10,842 nucleotides of DNA from an uncultured Pseudomonadales bacterium (GTDB lineage Bacteria; Pseudomonadota; Gammaproteobacteria; Pseudomonadales; Porticoccaceae), in NCBI GenBank assembly GCA_905478725.1, contig CAJQJT010000024.1, positions 1 through 10,842 of the forward strand, in the 5' to 3' direction. The translations under genes and the position numbers were made by a program. Of the stretch, positions 1 to 6,719 are shown in pieces. Positions within the stretch are counted from its first letter, which is position 1. Every line of letters starts with the position of its first letter. The notes below the pieces were generated by a model, which was not told the DNA's origin, did not search any database, and saw nothing but the letters and a program-made list of their open reading frames with translations.

Positions 1-689
1 CTTGCGAAGTTTCTAATCCACTCAACCACTTCTTTAACCTGTGGGTAGAGTTCTTCGACAATAGCCTGGCAGTCATTCCTGTACTGCTCCTCCGAGAGGG
101 CGCGTATTTTGATCGGAAGGGAGTGCCTTGTCAATTGAGGATTTGAAAATATTTCGCCTGTTGACACCTTACAGGGAGGGGTAATGACTAAATACCAGCA
201 ATCAGCTATATCAAAGTGGCTTAATTCATCCCCAATGCCCTCGGCGAAGGCGCTGCGACCCATGACAAAAACCGGTACATCTGCGCCTAGTGCAGCGCCC
301 AATTTAGCCAGTTCGGTTAGGGGTAAATCAAGGTCCCAAAGGCGATTCAGGGCCAAAAGTGTGGTCGCCGCATTGCTGCTGCCACCGCCGAGGCCGGCAC
401 CCATAGGGAGCTTTTTATCGACGACAATCTCACAGCCCAATTTAGAGCCGGTTTTTTCTTGCAGAATCCGCGCCGCGCGAACAATTAAATTATCTTCTTC
501 AGGGACGCCTTCAATTTGCGGCGACAAGCTGATGGCGTCGCTATTGGTTGCAGTAAATGTCAGCAGATCGCCGCCATCCAGCAATTGAAATAGGGTTTGT
601 AGGTTGTGGTAGCCGTCGTCACGCCGCCCTGTGATATGTAAAAACAGGTTGAGTTTTGGCGGAGCCGATAAGGTGATCGAAGGCATCAT
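1..689 (-). CDS. ispE: 4-diphosphocytidyl-2-C-methyl-D-erythritol kinase, 3'-truncated by window edge
   Basis: This cytoplasmic GHMP-family kinase phosphorylates the 2-hydroxyl of CDP-methylerythritol using ATP, in the MEP route to isopentenyl diphosphate. About 229 residues are visible of a usual 280 or so; the C-terminus lies beyond base 1. The N-terminus reads MMPSITLSAPPKLNLFLHIT, with the conserved substrate-site lysine (K12) in PPKLNLFL, followed by GYHNLQTLFQ. The glycine-rich ATP loop is PMGAGLGGGSSNAA (about residues 95-108), and the catalytic aspartate is D137 in LGADVPVF. All match the Escherichia coli enzyme closely. Two ATGs stand in tandem at the start (689 and 686); a weak AAGAA about 10 nt upstream does not decide between them. 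The start lies 13 nt after the lolB stop, so the two are probably co-transcribed. In relatives ispE is followed by prs, which would lie outside this window. Confidence 0.96.
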   Translation of the reverse strand, partial: MMPSITLSAPPKLNLFLHITGRRDDGYHNLQTLFQLLDGGDLLTFTATNSDAISLSPQIEGVPEEDNLIVRAARILQEKTGSKLGCEIVVDKKLPMGAGLGGGSSNAATTLLALNRLWDLDLPLTELAKLGAALGADVPVFVMGRSAFAEGIGDELSHFDIADCWYLVITPPCKVSTGEIFSNPQLTRHSLPIKIRALSEEQYRNDCQAIVEELYPQVKEVVEWIRNFA

Positions 690-702
690 GGTGGAACGGT
701 TC

Positions 703-1308
703 TTATTTGACGAATGACCAGTCGGATATTACCAGCTTAAAGGAGTAGCGCCTATTTTCACTGGGCTGGTGTGTGCCAACAATTTTACCCGGCAAGCTGC
801 CTGCAGACGTCATTGAGTAACGGCTAAAGCTAAGTTGCCAGCCCGCCTGGTCGAAACTGCTGGCATAGCCCTCAGGGCTGGTAGCAATGTTACTGGCCAA
901 TTCTTGATCTGGTGAAGGCAGACCCCGGGCCCACCAGCTGAGCGCGTCCACGGGCAGTGGCACGCCAATGAGTTGAGTGGCGAGCTGCTGTGGCGTCTGT
1001 CGATAAAGTTTATCTTGGTAGAGCATTTCAGCGATTTGCTGATTGCCCGATAGGGTCGCACTGCCAGCGCCAAAGGGGCCGGAGAGTTGCAGTTGGAAAT
1101 TCTCTTGCCGTTGCCGCCAGTTGACTGAGGCACTGCCTCCGTTATCTGGCCCGCGAAAACCAAGCTTGCCAGCAAGCCTCCAATCGTTGAGTTGTGACAC
1201 GCGTAGCTGATAGGCCTGCCAATCACTGGGGCCTGTGCTTTGGATCTGCGGCTGCACAGCGCAGGCGCCAAGAATAAAGACGGCTATAAGTAGAAGGGCT
1301 TTGCTCAC
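703..1308 (-). CDS. lolB: Outer-membrane lipoprotein LolB
   Basis: LolB receives lipoproteins from the periplasmic carrier LolA and inserts them into the inner leaflet of the outer membrane. The 201-residue product begins with a short hydrophobic signal peptide and a lipobox LGAC, so the mature lipidated cysteine would be C16. The body has the LolB pattern: a tryptophan-containing segment leading to LAGKLGFRG, then SASVNWRQ, LSGPFGAGSATL and LPVDALSWWARGLPSP. Length fits the family. The start codon is GTG and forms a GTGA overlap with the TGA stop of the upstream TPR gene, which suggests translational coupling; I see no strong Shine-Dalgarno. ispE follows 13 nt later. The family is fairly divergent at sequence level, but signal peptide, motifs and synteny with hemA and ispE agree. 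Confidence 0.94.
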   Translation of the reverse strand: MSKALLLIAVFILGACAVQPQIQSTGPSDWQAYQLRVSQLNDWRLAGKLGFRGPDNGGSASVNWRQRQENFQLQLSGPFGAGSATLSGNQQIAEMLYQDKLYRQTPQQLATQLIGVPLPVDALSWWARGLPSPDQELASNIATSPEGYASSFDQAGWQLSFSRYSMTSAGSLPGKIVGTHQPSENRRYSFKLVISDWSFVK

Positions 1309-3179
1309 TGATTTGGCTCTGAATGGCTGAGATCTATAAGAGTCGCAGAGTCTACATCAGAGTTTGGGTTGATGGTGCTTGGATTAAGCGTATCTGGATT
1401 GAAAGTGCCTGGATTGAGAGCATCTGGATTTAAGCCATCGGCACCAAGGCGCTGCATGGTGCTTTTAATGGTTGGATGATTTGGCGACTGGACAAGGCCA
1501 CGCTGCCAGCTTTGCAGGGCCGCTTGCCGGTCACCGAGAAACCACTGCACTTCACCAAGGTGGGCAGCAATTTCTGGATCGGGCAAAATCGCCATGGCTT
1601 TCTGAAGATAAGGCAGCGCCTCTTCGGCCTTGCCCATCACAAATAAGACCCAGCCCATGCTGTCGATAATCGCCGGATCTCCGGGATTAAGCAGATAGGC
1701 GCGTTTGATCAGCCGGTAGGCCTCTTCACTGCGATCGGTGTGCAAAATCATGGTGTAACCTAAGGCATTAAGGGCCGTGGGATTATCCGCATCCTGGGCC
1801 AGTAGGGCGCGCAGATCCTGTTCGGCGAGAGCAAAATTATTTTGCAGCTCCGCCACCATTGACCGAGCATAGAGCAGGTTTGCATCACTTGGGTTGACCT
1901 TCAGGCCGCTACTGAGAAGCGCAATAGCCTGATCACTCTGGTTATTGCTGACCAGTAGATTGGACTCCAGCCGAATTAGCTCGGAGGTCTGGTTGGGTTG
2001 TTGACGTCGCAGAGTCTGCAGATAGGCTCTGGCCTGATCTATGCCATAGCCGTTGGCCAACAGAATGGTAGCTCTGGATGCGGCGCTGAGATAGTTGCGG
2101 CCGAATTTGACCTGCTGGTAGTGCTCTAATGCAGCGGCAAAATCCCCATTGCGTTCGGTGATGGTGGCGAGATGATACTGGGCGTCTGCTCTCATGTTGG
2201 GATCTCGAGAGGCCTGCTGGAACAGCGATGTCGCGAGCTCTTGGTCACCCTGATTGAGGTAGAGCAGGCCGAGCAAAAAGTTTATCTGCTGATCGTCGGC
2301 ATTCTGTGCTCTCAATAGTTCGAACTGTAGGATCGCCTTGGGCCGGTCGAGTAGGGTCAAAAAACGTGCGTATTGCAGGCGCAGATTGCGGTCGTCTGGT
2401 TGGCGTTGCAATGCATCTGCAAGCAGAGCCGAAGCCTCAGCTACCCTATCTTGCTGATGCAGCAGTTGAGCTAATAGAAGCAGACCGCGCTGGTTGTCTG
2501 GAGCCAGAGTTAAAAAGTATCGACCGGTAGATAGAGCACTGTCGAGATCACCCAGTTCGCGAAACAAAATCGCGACTGCCAATTCTGCCGTAGCTTGCTG
2601 GTCTGGTTCCAGAGGCAGGGCTCTGTAGGCTTCCATCAGACGAGGAATTAATGCTTGTTTGTTGCCCTCGTTAATCGCCGTTACCGCCAAAAAGGCTTCG
2701 ACATCATTTTCATTGCGATACAGCCATGAGGCCTGCTCCAGCGCTTCAAAGGGTCGCTTGTGCAGGGCGAAAGCTTGTAGTGCTGCGCGGTGTGCCGCGG
2801 CATGATTCGGCTCTACTTCGACCCAGAGCTGCGCGCTTTCCATTATGGCTCCAGCATCTCCCTGGTGAGCGGCAATGCTGTTAGTCAGGCGAATAATGCC
2901 GGCGTCGCGAGTTTCGCGAGCCTGAGCCAAATAGTTCTCTAGGGCAGTCTTAAACTGACCTCTGGTCAGGGCTACATCTGCAACTAATATTTGATAAAGA
3001 GAGTCCTCGTCAAAGGGTTTGGTCGGTGCTAATGCTTGGTCTTGAGATTCTATGCTGTCATCGGATGCTGAGGTTATAGGGGAGCTGTCGATTTCCGGTA
3101 CAGAGGTACAGGCTGTTAGCAGTACAAAGAGACTGATAGCGAAGGGTGCTGAGAGAATAGCTTTGGGCAATTTCATCAT
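1305..3179 (-). CDS. lbcA: TPR-repeat lipoprotein, LbcA-like
   Basis: The 624-residue product begins with a lipoprotein signal peptide whose lipobox LTAC puts the lipidated cysteine at C24; the following residues (TS) do not give the Asp+2 inner-membrane retention signal, so an outer-membrane location is likely. A short acidic linker follows, then tandem tetratricopeptide repeats from about residue 55 to 575. The clearest lies near residues 500-535 (DSMGWVLFVMGKAEEALPYL). In Pseudomonas aeruginosa the gene in this position, between hemA and lolB, is PA4667, encoding LbcA, a TPR lipoprotein that activates the periplasmic protease CtpA against peptidoglycan hydrolases. That role here is inferred from family and synteny; no ctpA is in the window. 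The C-terminus carries five unusual pentapeptide repeats. Two ATGs are in tandem; AGAAG sits better placed for the second (3176). The stop overlaps the lolB start. Confidence 0.85.
   Translation of the reverse strand: MMKLPKAILSAPFAISLFVLLTACTSVPEIDSSPITSASDDSIESQDQALAPTKPFDEDSLYQILVADVALTRGQFKTALENYLAQARETRDAGIIRLTNSIAAHQGDAGAIMESAQLWVEVEPNHAAAHRAALQAFALHKRPFEALEQASWLYRNENDVEAFLAVTAINEGNKQALIPRLMEAYRALPLEPDQQATAELAVAILFRELGDLDSALSTGRYFLTLAPDNQRGLLLLAQLLHQQDRVAEASALLADALQRQPDDRNLRLQYARFLTLLDRPKAILQFELLRAQNADDQQINFLLGLLYLNQGDQELATSLFQQASRDPNMRADAQYHLATITERNGDFAAALEHYQQVKFGRNYLSAASRATILLANGYGIDQARAYLQTLRRQQPNQTSELIRLESNLLVSNNQSDQAIALLSSGLKVNPSDANLLYARSMVAELQNNFALAEQDLRALLAQDADNPTALNALGYTMILHTDRSEEAYRLIKRAYLLNPGDPAIIDSMGWVLFVMGKAEEALPYLQKAMAILPDPEIAAHLGEVQWFLGDRQAALQSWQRGLVQSPNHPTIKSTMQRLGADGLNPDALNPGTFNPDTLNPSTINPNSDVDSATLIDLSHSEPNQ
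1365..1439 (-). repeat. Five 15-bp coding repeats in the lbcA-like tail
   Basis: Five consecutive 15-bp units at 1425-1439, 1410-1424, 1395-1409, 1380-1394 and 1365-1379, read on the minus strand, encode DGLNP, DALNP, GTFNP, DTLNP and STINP. Asn-Pro is invariant in each unit, while the first three residues vary within a small set. The array sits after the last recognisable TPR and before a polar C-terminus. It looks like expansion by in-frame duplication followed by drift. Function unknown. Confidence 0.9.
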
Positions 3180-3267
3180 CTTCTTTTTTTGGGATCCGTT
3201 GGTTAAGACCTTTATAAGGGCAAAAGATTAGCGCGCTTTCCAACATTGTCCTTTTTTTATGGTATTT

Positions 3268-3297
3268 CTGATTATGCTGGCCAGACTGGTGTAAAAT
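3268..3297 (+). promoter_or_regulatory. Candidate sigma-70 promoter for hemA
   Basis: TAAAAT at 3292-3297 matches the -10 consensus at five of six positions. CTGATT at 3268-3273, 18 bp upstream, is a weak -35. Transcription would start near 3304, leaving a leader of about 115 nt before the hemA ATG. An alternative pair in the same spacer is TTGTCC (3246-3251) with GATTAT (3270-3275). The prediction is by eye only. Confidence 0.35.
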
Positions 3298-3418
3298 CTC
3301 CCGCCTAAAGTAGCGGTCAGCATTTCGCTCAATATCTGGCTCAATATTTAATAGGCTTTGATTTTGAGTATAGACAGATAATTAAGCAAGTAGCAGAGAG
3401 ACAAACAGCACAGTCATC

Positions 3419-4675
3419 ATGGGTATTCTGGCATTTGGCATCAATCATACAACCGCTTCCGTGGATCTCCGCGGCCGTGTAGCCTTTGCTCCAGAAACCG
3501 TTATTGAGTCTCTGCAGCATGCTCTGGAACAGCTGCCGGGCGGCGAAATTGCCCTGCTATCCACCTGTAATCGCACCGAGATCTATTTTCACGGAGACGC
3601 CAGCGACGAGCAGATTCTGAGTTGGTTGGCAGATTGTAAGGGCGTAGCCCTGGAACAGTTGCAGGACTGTTATTACTGCCACCGGGATCAGCAGGCGGTG
3701 CGACATATTATGTGTGTTGCCAGCGGCCTTGATTCTCTAGTGCTCGGCGAGCCGCAAATTTTTGGTCAGATTAAATCAGCCTATGCCGTGGGTCGCGAGG
3801 CCGGCACGGTTGCCACGCACCTCAATCAGGTTTTTCAAAGCGCCTTTGCCGCCGCCAAGCGAGTGCGTTCCGAAACCGCCATAGGCCAAAACCCCGTATC
3901 TGTTGCCTATGCCTCGGTGAGTCTTGCGGAGCAAATCTTTGCCGACCTAAAAGATGTTCATGCACTGTTGATTGGTGCCGGCGAAACTATTGAGTTGGTG
4001 GCCCGCCATCTGCGAGATAAAAAGGTGGGATCGATTACGGTTGCCAATCGAACTCTCAGTCGTGCTCAGGAGTTGGCCGCGGATTTTTCCGCCAATGCCA
4101 TTCTGCTATCGGACATTCACGATCATCTGCCTCAGGCGGACATCGTTATTTCTTCTACAGCCAGTCAGCTACCGGTTCTGGGTAAAGGTGCTGTGGAATC
4201 GGCGCTGAAAAAACGCCGTCACAAGCCGATGTTTATGGTCGATATTGCTGTCCCCCGGGATATAGAACCGGAGGTCGAGACTCTGGATGACGTCTACCTC
4301 TATACAGTGGACGATTTACAGGAAGTCATTCAGGGCAATCTGCGAGCTCGCCAGACTGCCGCCGACGTGGCCCAGGTGATTATCGATCAGGAAGCTGATG
4401 GCTGGTCGCGCCAGCAGCGGTCGCTTGCTGTGGTGGATACCATTCGCGCCTTTCGCGATAGCGTCGATAAGATCCGCGTTGAAGAAGTTGCCAAGGCTCT
4501 GCAATCCTTGGAACGTGGTCAGGCCTCAGAGTCGGTGATTGAGACTTTGGCGCGCAATCTGACCAATAAGCTGATGCACAAGCCTACCACTATCCTCAAG
4601 CAGGCCAGTGAAGAGGGGCGGGATGACACTATCAACGCCACTCAGGACCTCTTTGGTCTGGATAAAAAGCGTTAG
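3419..4675 (+). CDS. hemA: Glutamyl-tRNA reductase
   Basis: This enzyme uses NADPH to reduce glutamyl-tRNA(Glu) to glutamate-1-semialdehyde, the first committed step of the C5 route to 5-aminolevulinate and haem. The 418-residue length is typical. The N-terminal catalytic domain opens GILAFGINHTTASVDLR and contains the nucleophilic cysteine C50 in LLSTCNRTEIYF. The signature VASGLDSLVLGEPQIFGQIK spans about residues 100-119. The NADPH domain shows GAGETIEL from G186 and then VANRTLSRA. The helical dimerisation domain ends with LTNKLMHKPTTILKQA. The ATG at 3419 gives the canonical N-terminus, although its Shine-Dalgarno is poor (GAGAG lies about 18 nt upstream). It is followed by prfA after 116 nt, the usual gammaproteobacterial order, and diverges from the lbcA-like/lolB/ispE operon. 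Confidence 0.98.
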   Translation: MGILAFGINHTTASVDLRGRVAFAPETVIESLQHALEQLPGGEIALLSTCNRTEIYFHGDASDEQILSWLADCKGVALEQLQDCYYCHRDQQAVRHIMCVASGLDSLVLGEPQIFGQIKSAYAVGREAGTVATHLNQVFQSAFAAAKRVRSETAIGQNPVSVAYASVSLAEQIFADLKDVHALLIGAGETIELVARHLRDKKVGSITVANRTLSRAQELAADFSANAILLSDIHDHLPQADIVISSTASQLPVLGKGAVESALKKRRHKPMFMVDIAVPRDIEPEVETLDDVYLYTVDDLQEVIQGNLRARQTAADVAQVIIDQEADGWSRQQRSLAVVDTIRAFRDSVDKIRVEEVAKALQSLERGQASESVIETLARNLTNKLMHKPTTILKQASEEGRDDTINATQDLFGLDKKR

Positions 4676-4703
4676 CGTCGCTCACTGCAGCATCTCTGTA
4701 CCT

Positions 4704-4733
4704 CTTTAGCCCTTTAGCTCTAAAGCTCTAAAG
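4704..4733. repeat. Four-element CTTTAG/CTAAAG dyad between hemA and prfA
   Basis: Two copies of CTTTAG (4704-4709, 4712-4717) are followed by two copies of CTAAAG (4720-4725, 4728-4733). Each pair is spaced 2 nt and the whole is symmetric about 4718.5. The central loop is only 2 nt, so a folded RNA would have to open the inner pairs. There is no U-tract after it, which argues against a standard terminator. It may be a protein-binding dyad or an mRNA structure; I cannot tell which. Confidence 0.6.
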
Positions 4734-4791
4734 CTTAAAACTACCAAATTGCACCGCGCCTTAACTGCGCAAAACCAGACATGGATATTCA

Positions 4792-5874
4792 ATGAAAACT
4801 TCAATTCTCTCTAAGTTAGATCACCTCTCGGAACGCTATGAAGAAGTGGGCGCACTGCTCAGCGACGGCGATATTATTAGCGATCAAAATCGCTTTCGCA
4901 CTCTCTCTAAAGAGTATGCCGAATTGGAGCCGCTGGTTAAAACTTACGCCAGCTACAAAGAGGTGGTGGGAAATATTGAAGAGGCCAAGCTGTTATTGAA
5001 GGACTCGGATACGGATATGCGAGAGATGGCCCAAGAGGAGATGCGCAGCGGTGAAACTCAGCGTCATGAGCTTGAGTTAGAAATCCAAAAGCTGCTGCTG
5101 CCCAAAGATCCGAAAGATTCGAAAAACGTGTTTCTTGAAATTCGCGCGGGAACCGGCGGTGACGAAGCGGCGATTTTTTCTGGCGACCTGTTCCGGATGT
5201 ACAGCCGATACGCGGAAACCAAGCGTTGGAAGGTTGAGATTATCAGTGAGAACAGTGGCGACCACGGTGGCTACAAAGAAGTGATCGCGCGCATTGTCGG
5301 TCAGGGTGTTTACTCAAAACTTAAATTTGAATCCGGTGCTCACCGAGTGCAGCGAGTGCCTGATACTGAATCTCAGGGTCGCGTGCACACTTCCGCCTGC
5401 ACCGTAGCTGTGATGGCCGAGGCCGATGAGCAGGATGCCATTGAAATCAACAAAGGTGATCTGCGCGTGGATACGTTCCGCGCGTCAGGCTCCGGTGGTC
5501 AGCACGTTAACAAAACCGATTCGGCGATTCGTCTGACTCACCTGCCCAGTGGTCTAGTGGTTGAATGTCAGGACGAGCGTTCACAACATAAAAACCGCGC
5601 CAAGGCGATGTCGGTACTACAGGCGAGATTAACGGCTCTACAGGATGAAGCCGTGGCCAAAGAACAGTCTGATCAGCGTAAAACTCTGGTCGGTAGTGGC
5701 GATCGTTCTGAGCGAATTCGCACCTATAACTTTCCTCAGGGACGTGTCACGGATCACCGTATTAACCTGACCCTCTATAAATTGGGTGAAGTGATGGAAG
5801 GTTCTCTCGATGACGTGCTCGGACCTCTGGTCAATGAGTTCCAGGCGGAGCAGCTCGCCAGTTTGTCTGAATAA
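4792..5874 (+). CDS. prfA: Peptide chain release factor 1
   Basis: RF1 recognises UAA and UAG stop codons in the ribosomal A site and triggers peptidyl-tRNA hydrolysis. The 360-residue length is standard. The N-terminal helical domain covers about residues 1-100. The codon-reading tripeptide, PxT in RF1, is PDT at residues 190-192 inside [18 protein letters not shown]. The catalytic GGQ is G235-G236-Q237 in [17 protein letters not shown]237 is the glutamine that PrmC methylates. DERSQHKN and [12 protein letters not shown] are further class-I signatures. PxT rather than the SPF of RF2 fixes the identity. The ATG at 4792 is preceded by a modest GGA 6 nt upstream and overlaps the stop of a four-codon frame starting at 4781. 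The stop codon overlaps the prmC start by 1 nt. Confidence 0.98.
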   Translation: MKTSILSKLDHLSERYEEVGALLSDGDIISDQNRFRTLSKEYAELEPLVKTYASYKEVVGNIEEAKLLLKDSDTDMREMAQEEMRSGETQRHELELEIQKLLLPKDPKDSKNVFLEIRAGTGGDEAAIFSGDLFRMYSRYAETKRWKVEIISENSGDHGGYKEVIARIVGQGVYSKLKFESGAHRVQRVPDTESQGRVHTSACTVAVMAEADEQDAIEINKGDLRVDTFRASGSGGQHVNKTDSAIRLTHLPSGLVVECQDERSQHKNRAKAMSVLQARLTALQDEAVAKEQSDQRKTLVGSGDRSERIRTYNFPQGRVTDHRINLTLYKLGEVMEGSLDDVLGPLVNEFQAEQLASLSE

Positions 5875-6707
5875 TGACCATTGCCGACCTACTTCAATCT
5901 GCTACTGAGGCCAATCAGCTCAGTGACAGCCCGGGATTAGACTGCGAACTATTGCTCTGTTTTGTCCTGGGGGTGGACCCGAGCTATTCGAAAACCTGGC
6001 CTGAGCGTCAGGTCAGCGATGATCACCTTGCTCAATTCGATGAGCTATTGCAGCGTCGTATAAAGGGCGAACCTGTAGCCTATTTAATCGGTTCTCAGGG
6101 ATTTTGGAGTCTCGACCTGGAGGTCTCTCCTGCAACTTTGATCCCCCGTCCGGAAACTGAACTGTTAGTGGAAGTGGCGCTGGAATTACCTCTTCCAGAA
6201 CAGGCTTCGGTGTTGGACTTGGGCACCGGGACTGGCGCGATTGCCTTGGCTTTGGCTACTGAGCGAAGCCATTGGAAAGTTTGCGCTGTGGATCTGCAGC
6301 AACAGGCAGTGGATCTGGCTGAACGCAATCGCCAGCGCTATCAGCTCAACAATGTAAGACTGTTCGCCAGTAACTGGTTTGCTGCGATTCCAGCGCAGCG
6401 CTTTGATCTTATTGTTAGCAACCCACCTTATATTGAAGCCGGCGACCCCCATCTCAGTCAGGGTGATGTGCGCTTTGAGCCGGCCTCGGCTCTAGTCTCT
6501 GGTGATGATGGCTTGGATGATTTACGTTTGGTCTGCAGTCAGAGTGTCGACTATTTGGCCGATGGAGGTTGGCTGTTGTTGGAGCATGGTTTTGATCAGG
6601 GTGCTGCGGTGCGTGAGCTACTTGAACGAGCTGGATTTAATTCAGTGGAGACCCGTCCCGACCTCAATGGTTGCGAACGGATAACTCTAGGGCGCTACCA
6701 TTTATAA
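5874..6707 (+). CDS. prmC: Peptide chain release factor N5-glutamine methyltransferase
   Basis: PrmC (formerly HemK) transfers a methyl group from S-adenosylmethionine to the side-chain amide of the GGQ glutamine in release factors, raising termination efficiency. The 277-residue protein has an N-terminal helical substrate-binding domain (about 1-80), containing GEPVAYLIGSQGFWSLDLEV and leading to LIPRPETELLVE. A Rossmann-type methyltransferase domain follows, with the SAM-binding VLDLGTGTGAIALALA from V113 and the catalytic NPPY at residues 183-186. The NPPY motif with the PRPETE segment separates PrmC from the ribosomal-protein methyltransferase PrmB. The ATG overlaps the prfA stop codon (TAATG), so translation is probably coupled, placing enzyme and substrate in one unit. 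In Pseudomonas moeB usually follows; here the next gene is a MATE transporter on the opposite strand. Confidence 0.97.
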   Translation: MTIADLLQSATEANQLSDSPGLDCELLLCFVLGVDPSYSKTWPERQVSDDHLAQFDELLQRRIKGEPVAYLIGSQGFWSLDLEVSPATLIPRPETELLVEVALELPLPEQASVLDLGTGTGAIALALATERSHWKVCAVDLQQQAVDLAERNRQRYQLNNVRLFASNWFAAIPAQRFDLIVSNPPYIEAGDPHLSQGDVRFEPASALVSGDDGLDDLRLVCSQSVDYLADGGWLLLEHGFDQGAAVRELLERAGFNSVETRPDLNGCERITLGRYHL

Positions 6708-6719
6708 CTAGCTATAAAT
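6700..6719. repeat. AT-rich quasi-palindrome spanning convergent stop codons
   Basis: Arms ATTTATA (6700-6706) and TATAAAT (6713-6719) flank a 6-nt centre containing CTAG, which is exactly the 4-nt gap between the prmC and MATE stop codons. The stem would be seven A-T pairs. It could act as a weak shared terminator for the two converging genes, but it lacks GC pairs, so termination is doubtful. Confidence 0.45.

Noticed and set aside
184..588. Plus-strand 134-codon frame
   Set aside because: It lies opposite ispE, whose minus-strand frame carries the GHMP kinase motifs throughout.
810..1271. Minus-strand 153-codon frame inside lolB
   Set aside because: It is another frame of the lolB region with no recognisable motif; the LolB frame has signal peptide, lipobox and family pattern.
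4751..4772. Short TTGC/GCGC inverted repeat before prfA
   Set aside because: Arms are only 4-5 bp with poor alignment and no flanking T-run; probably chance.
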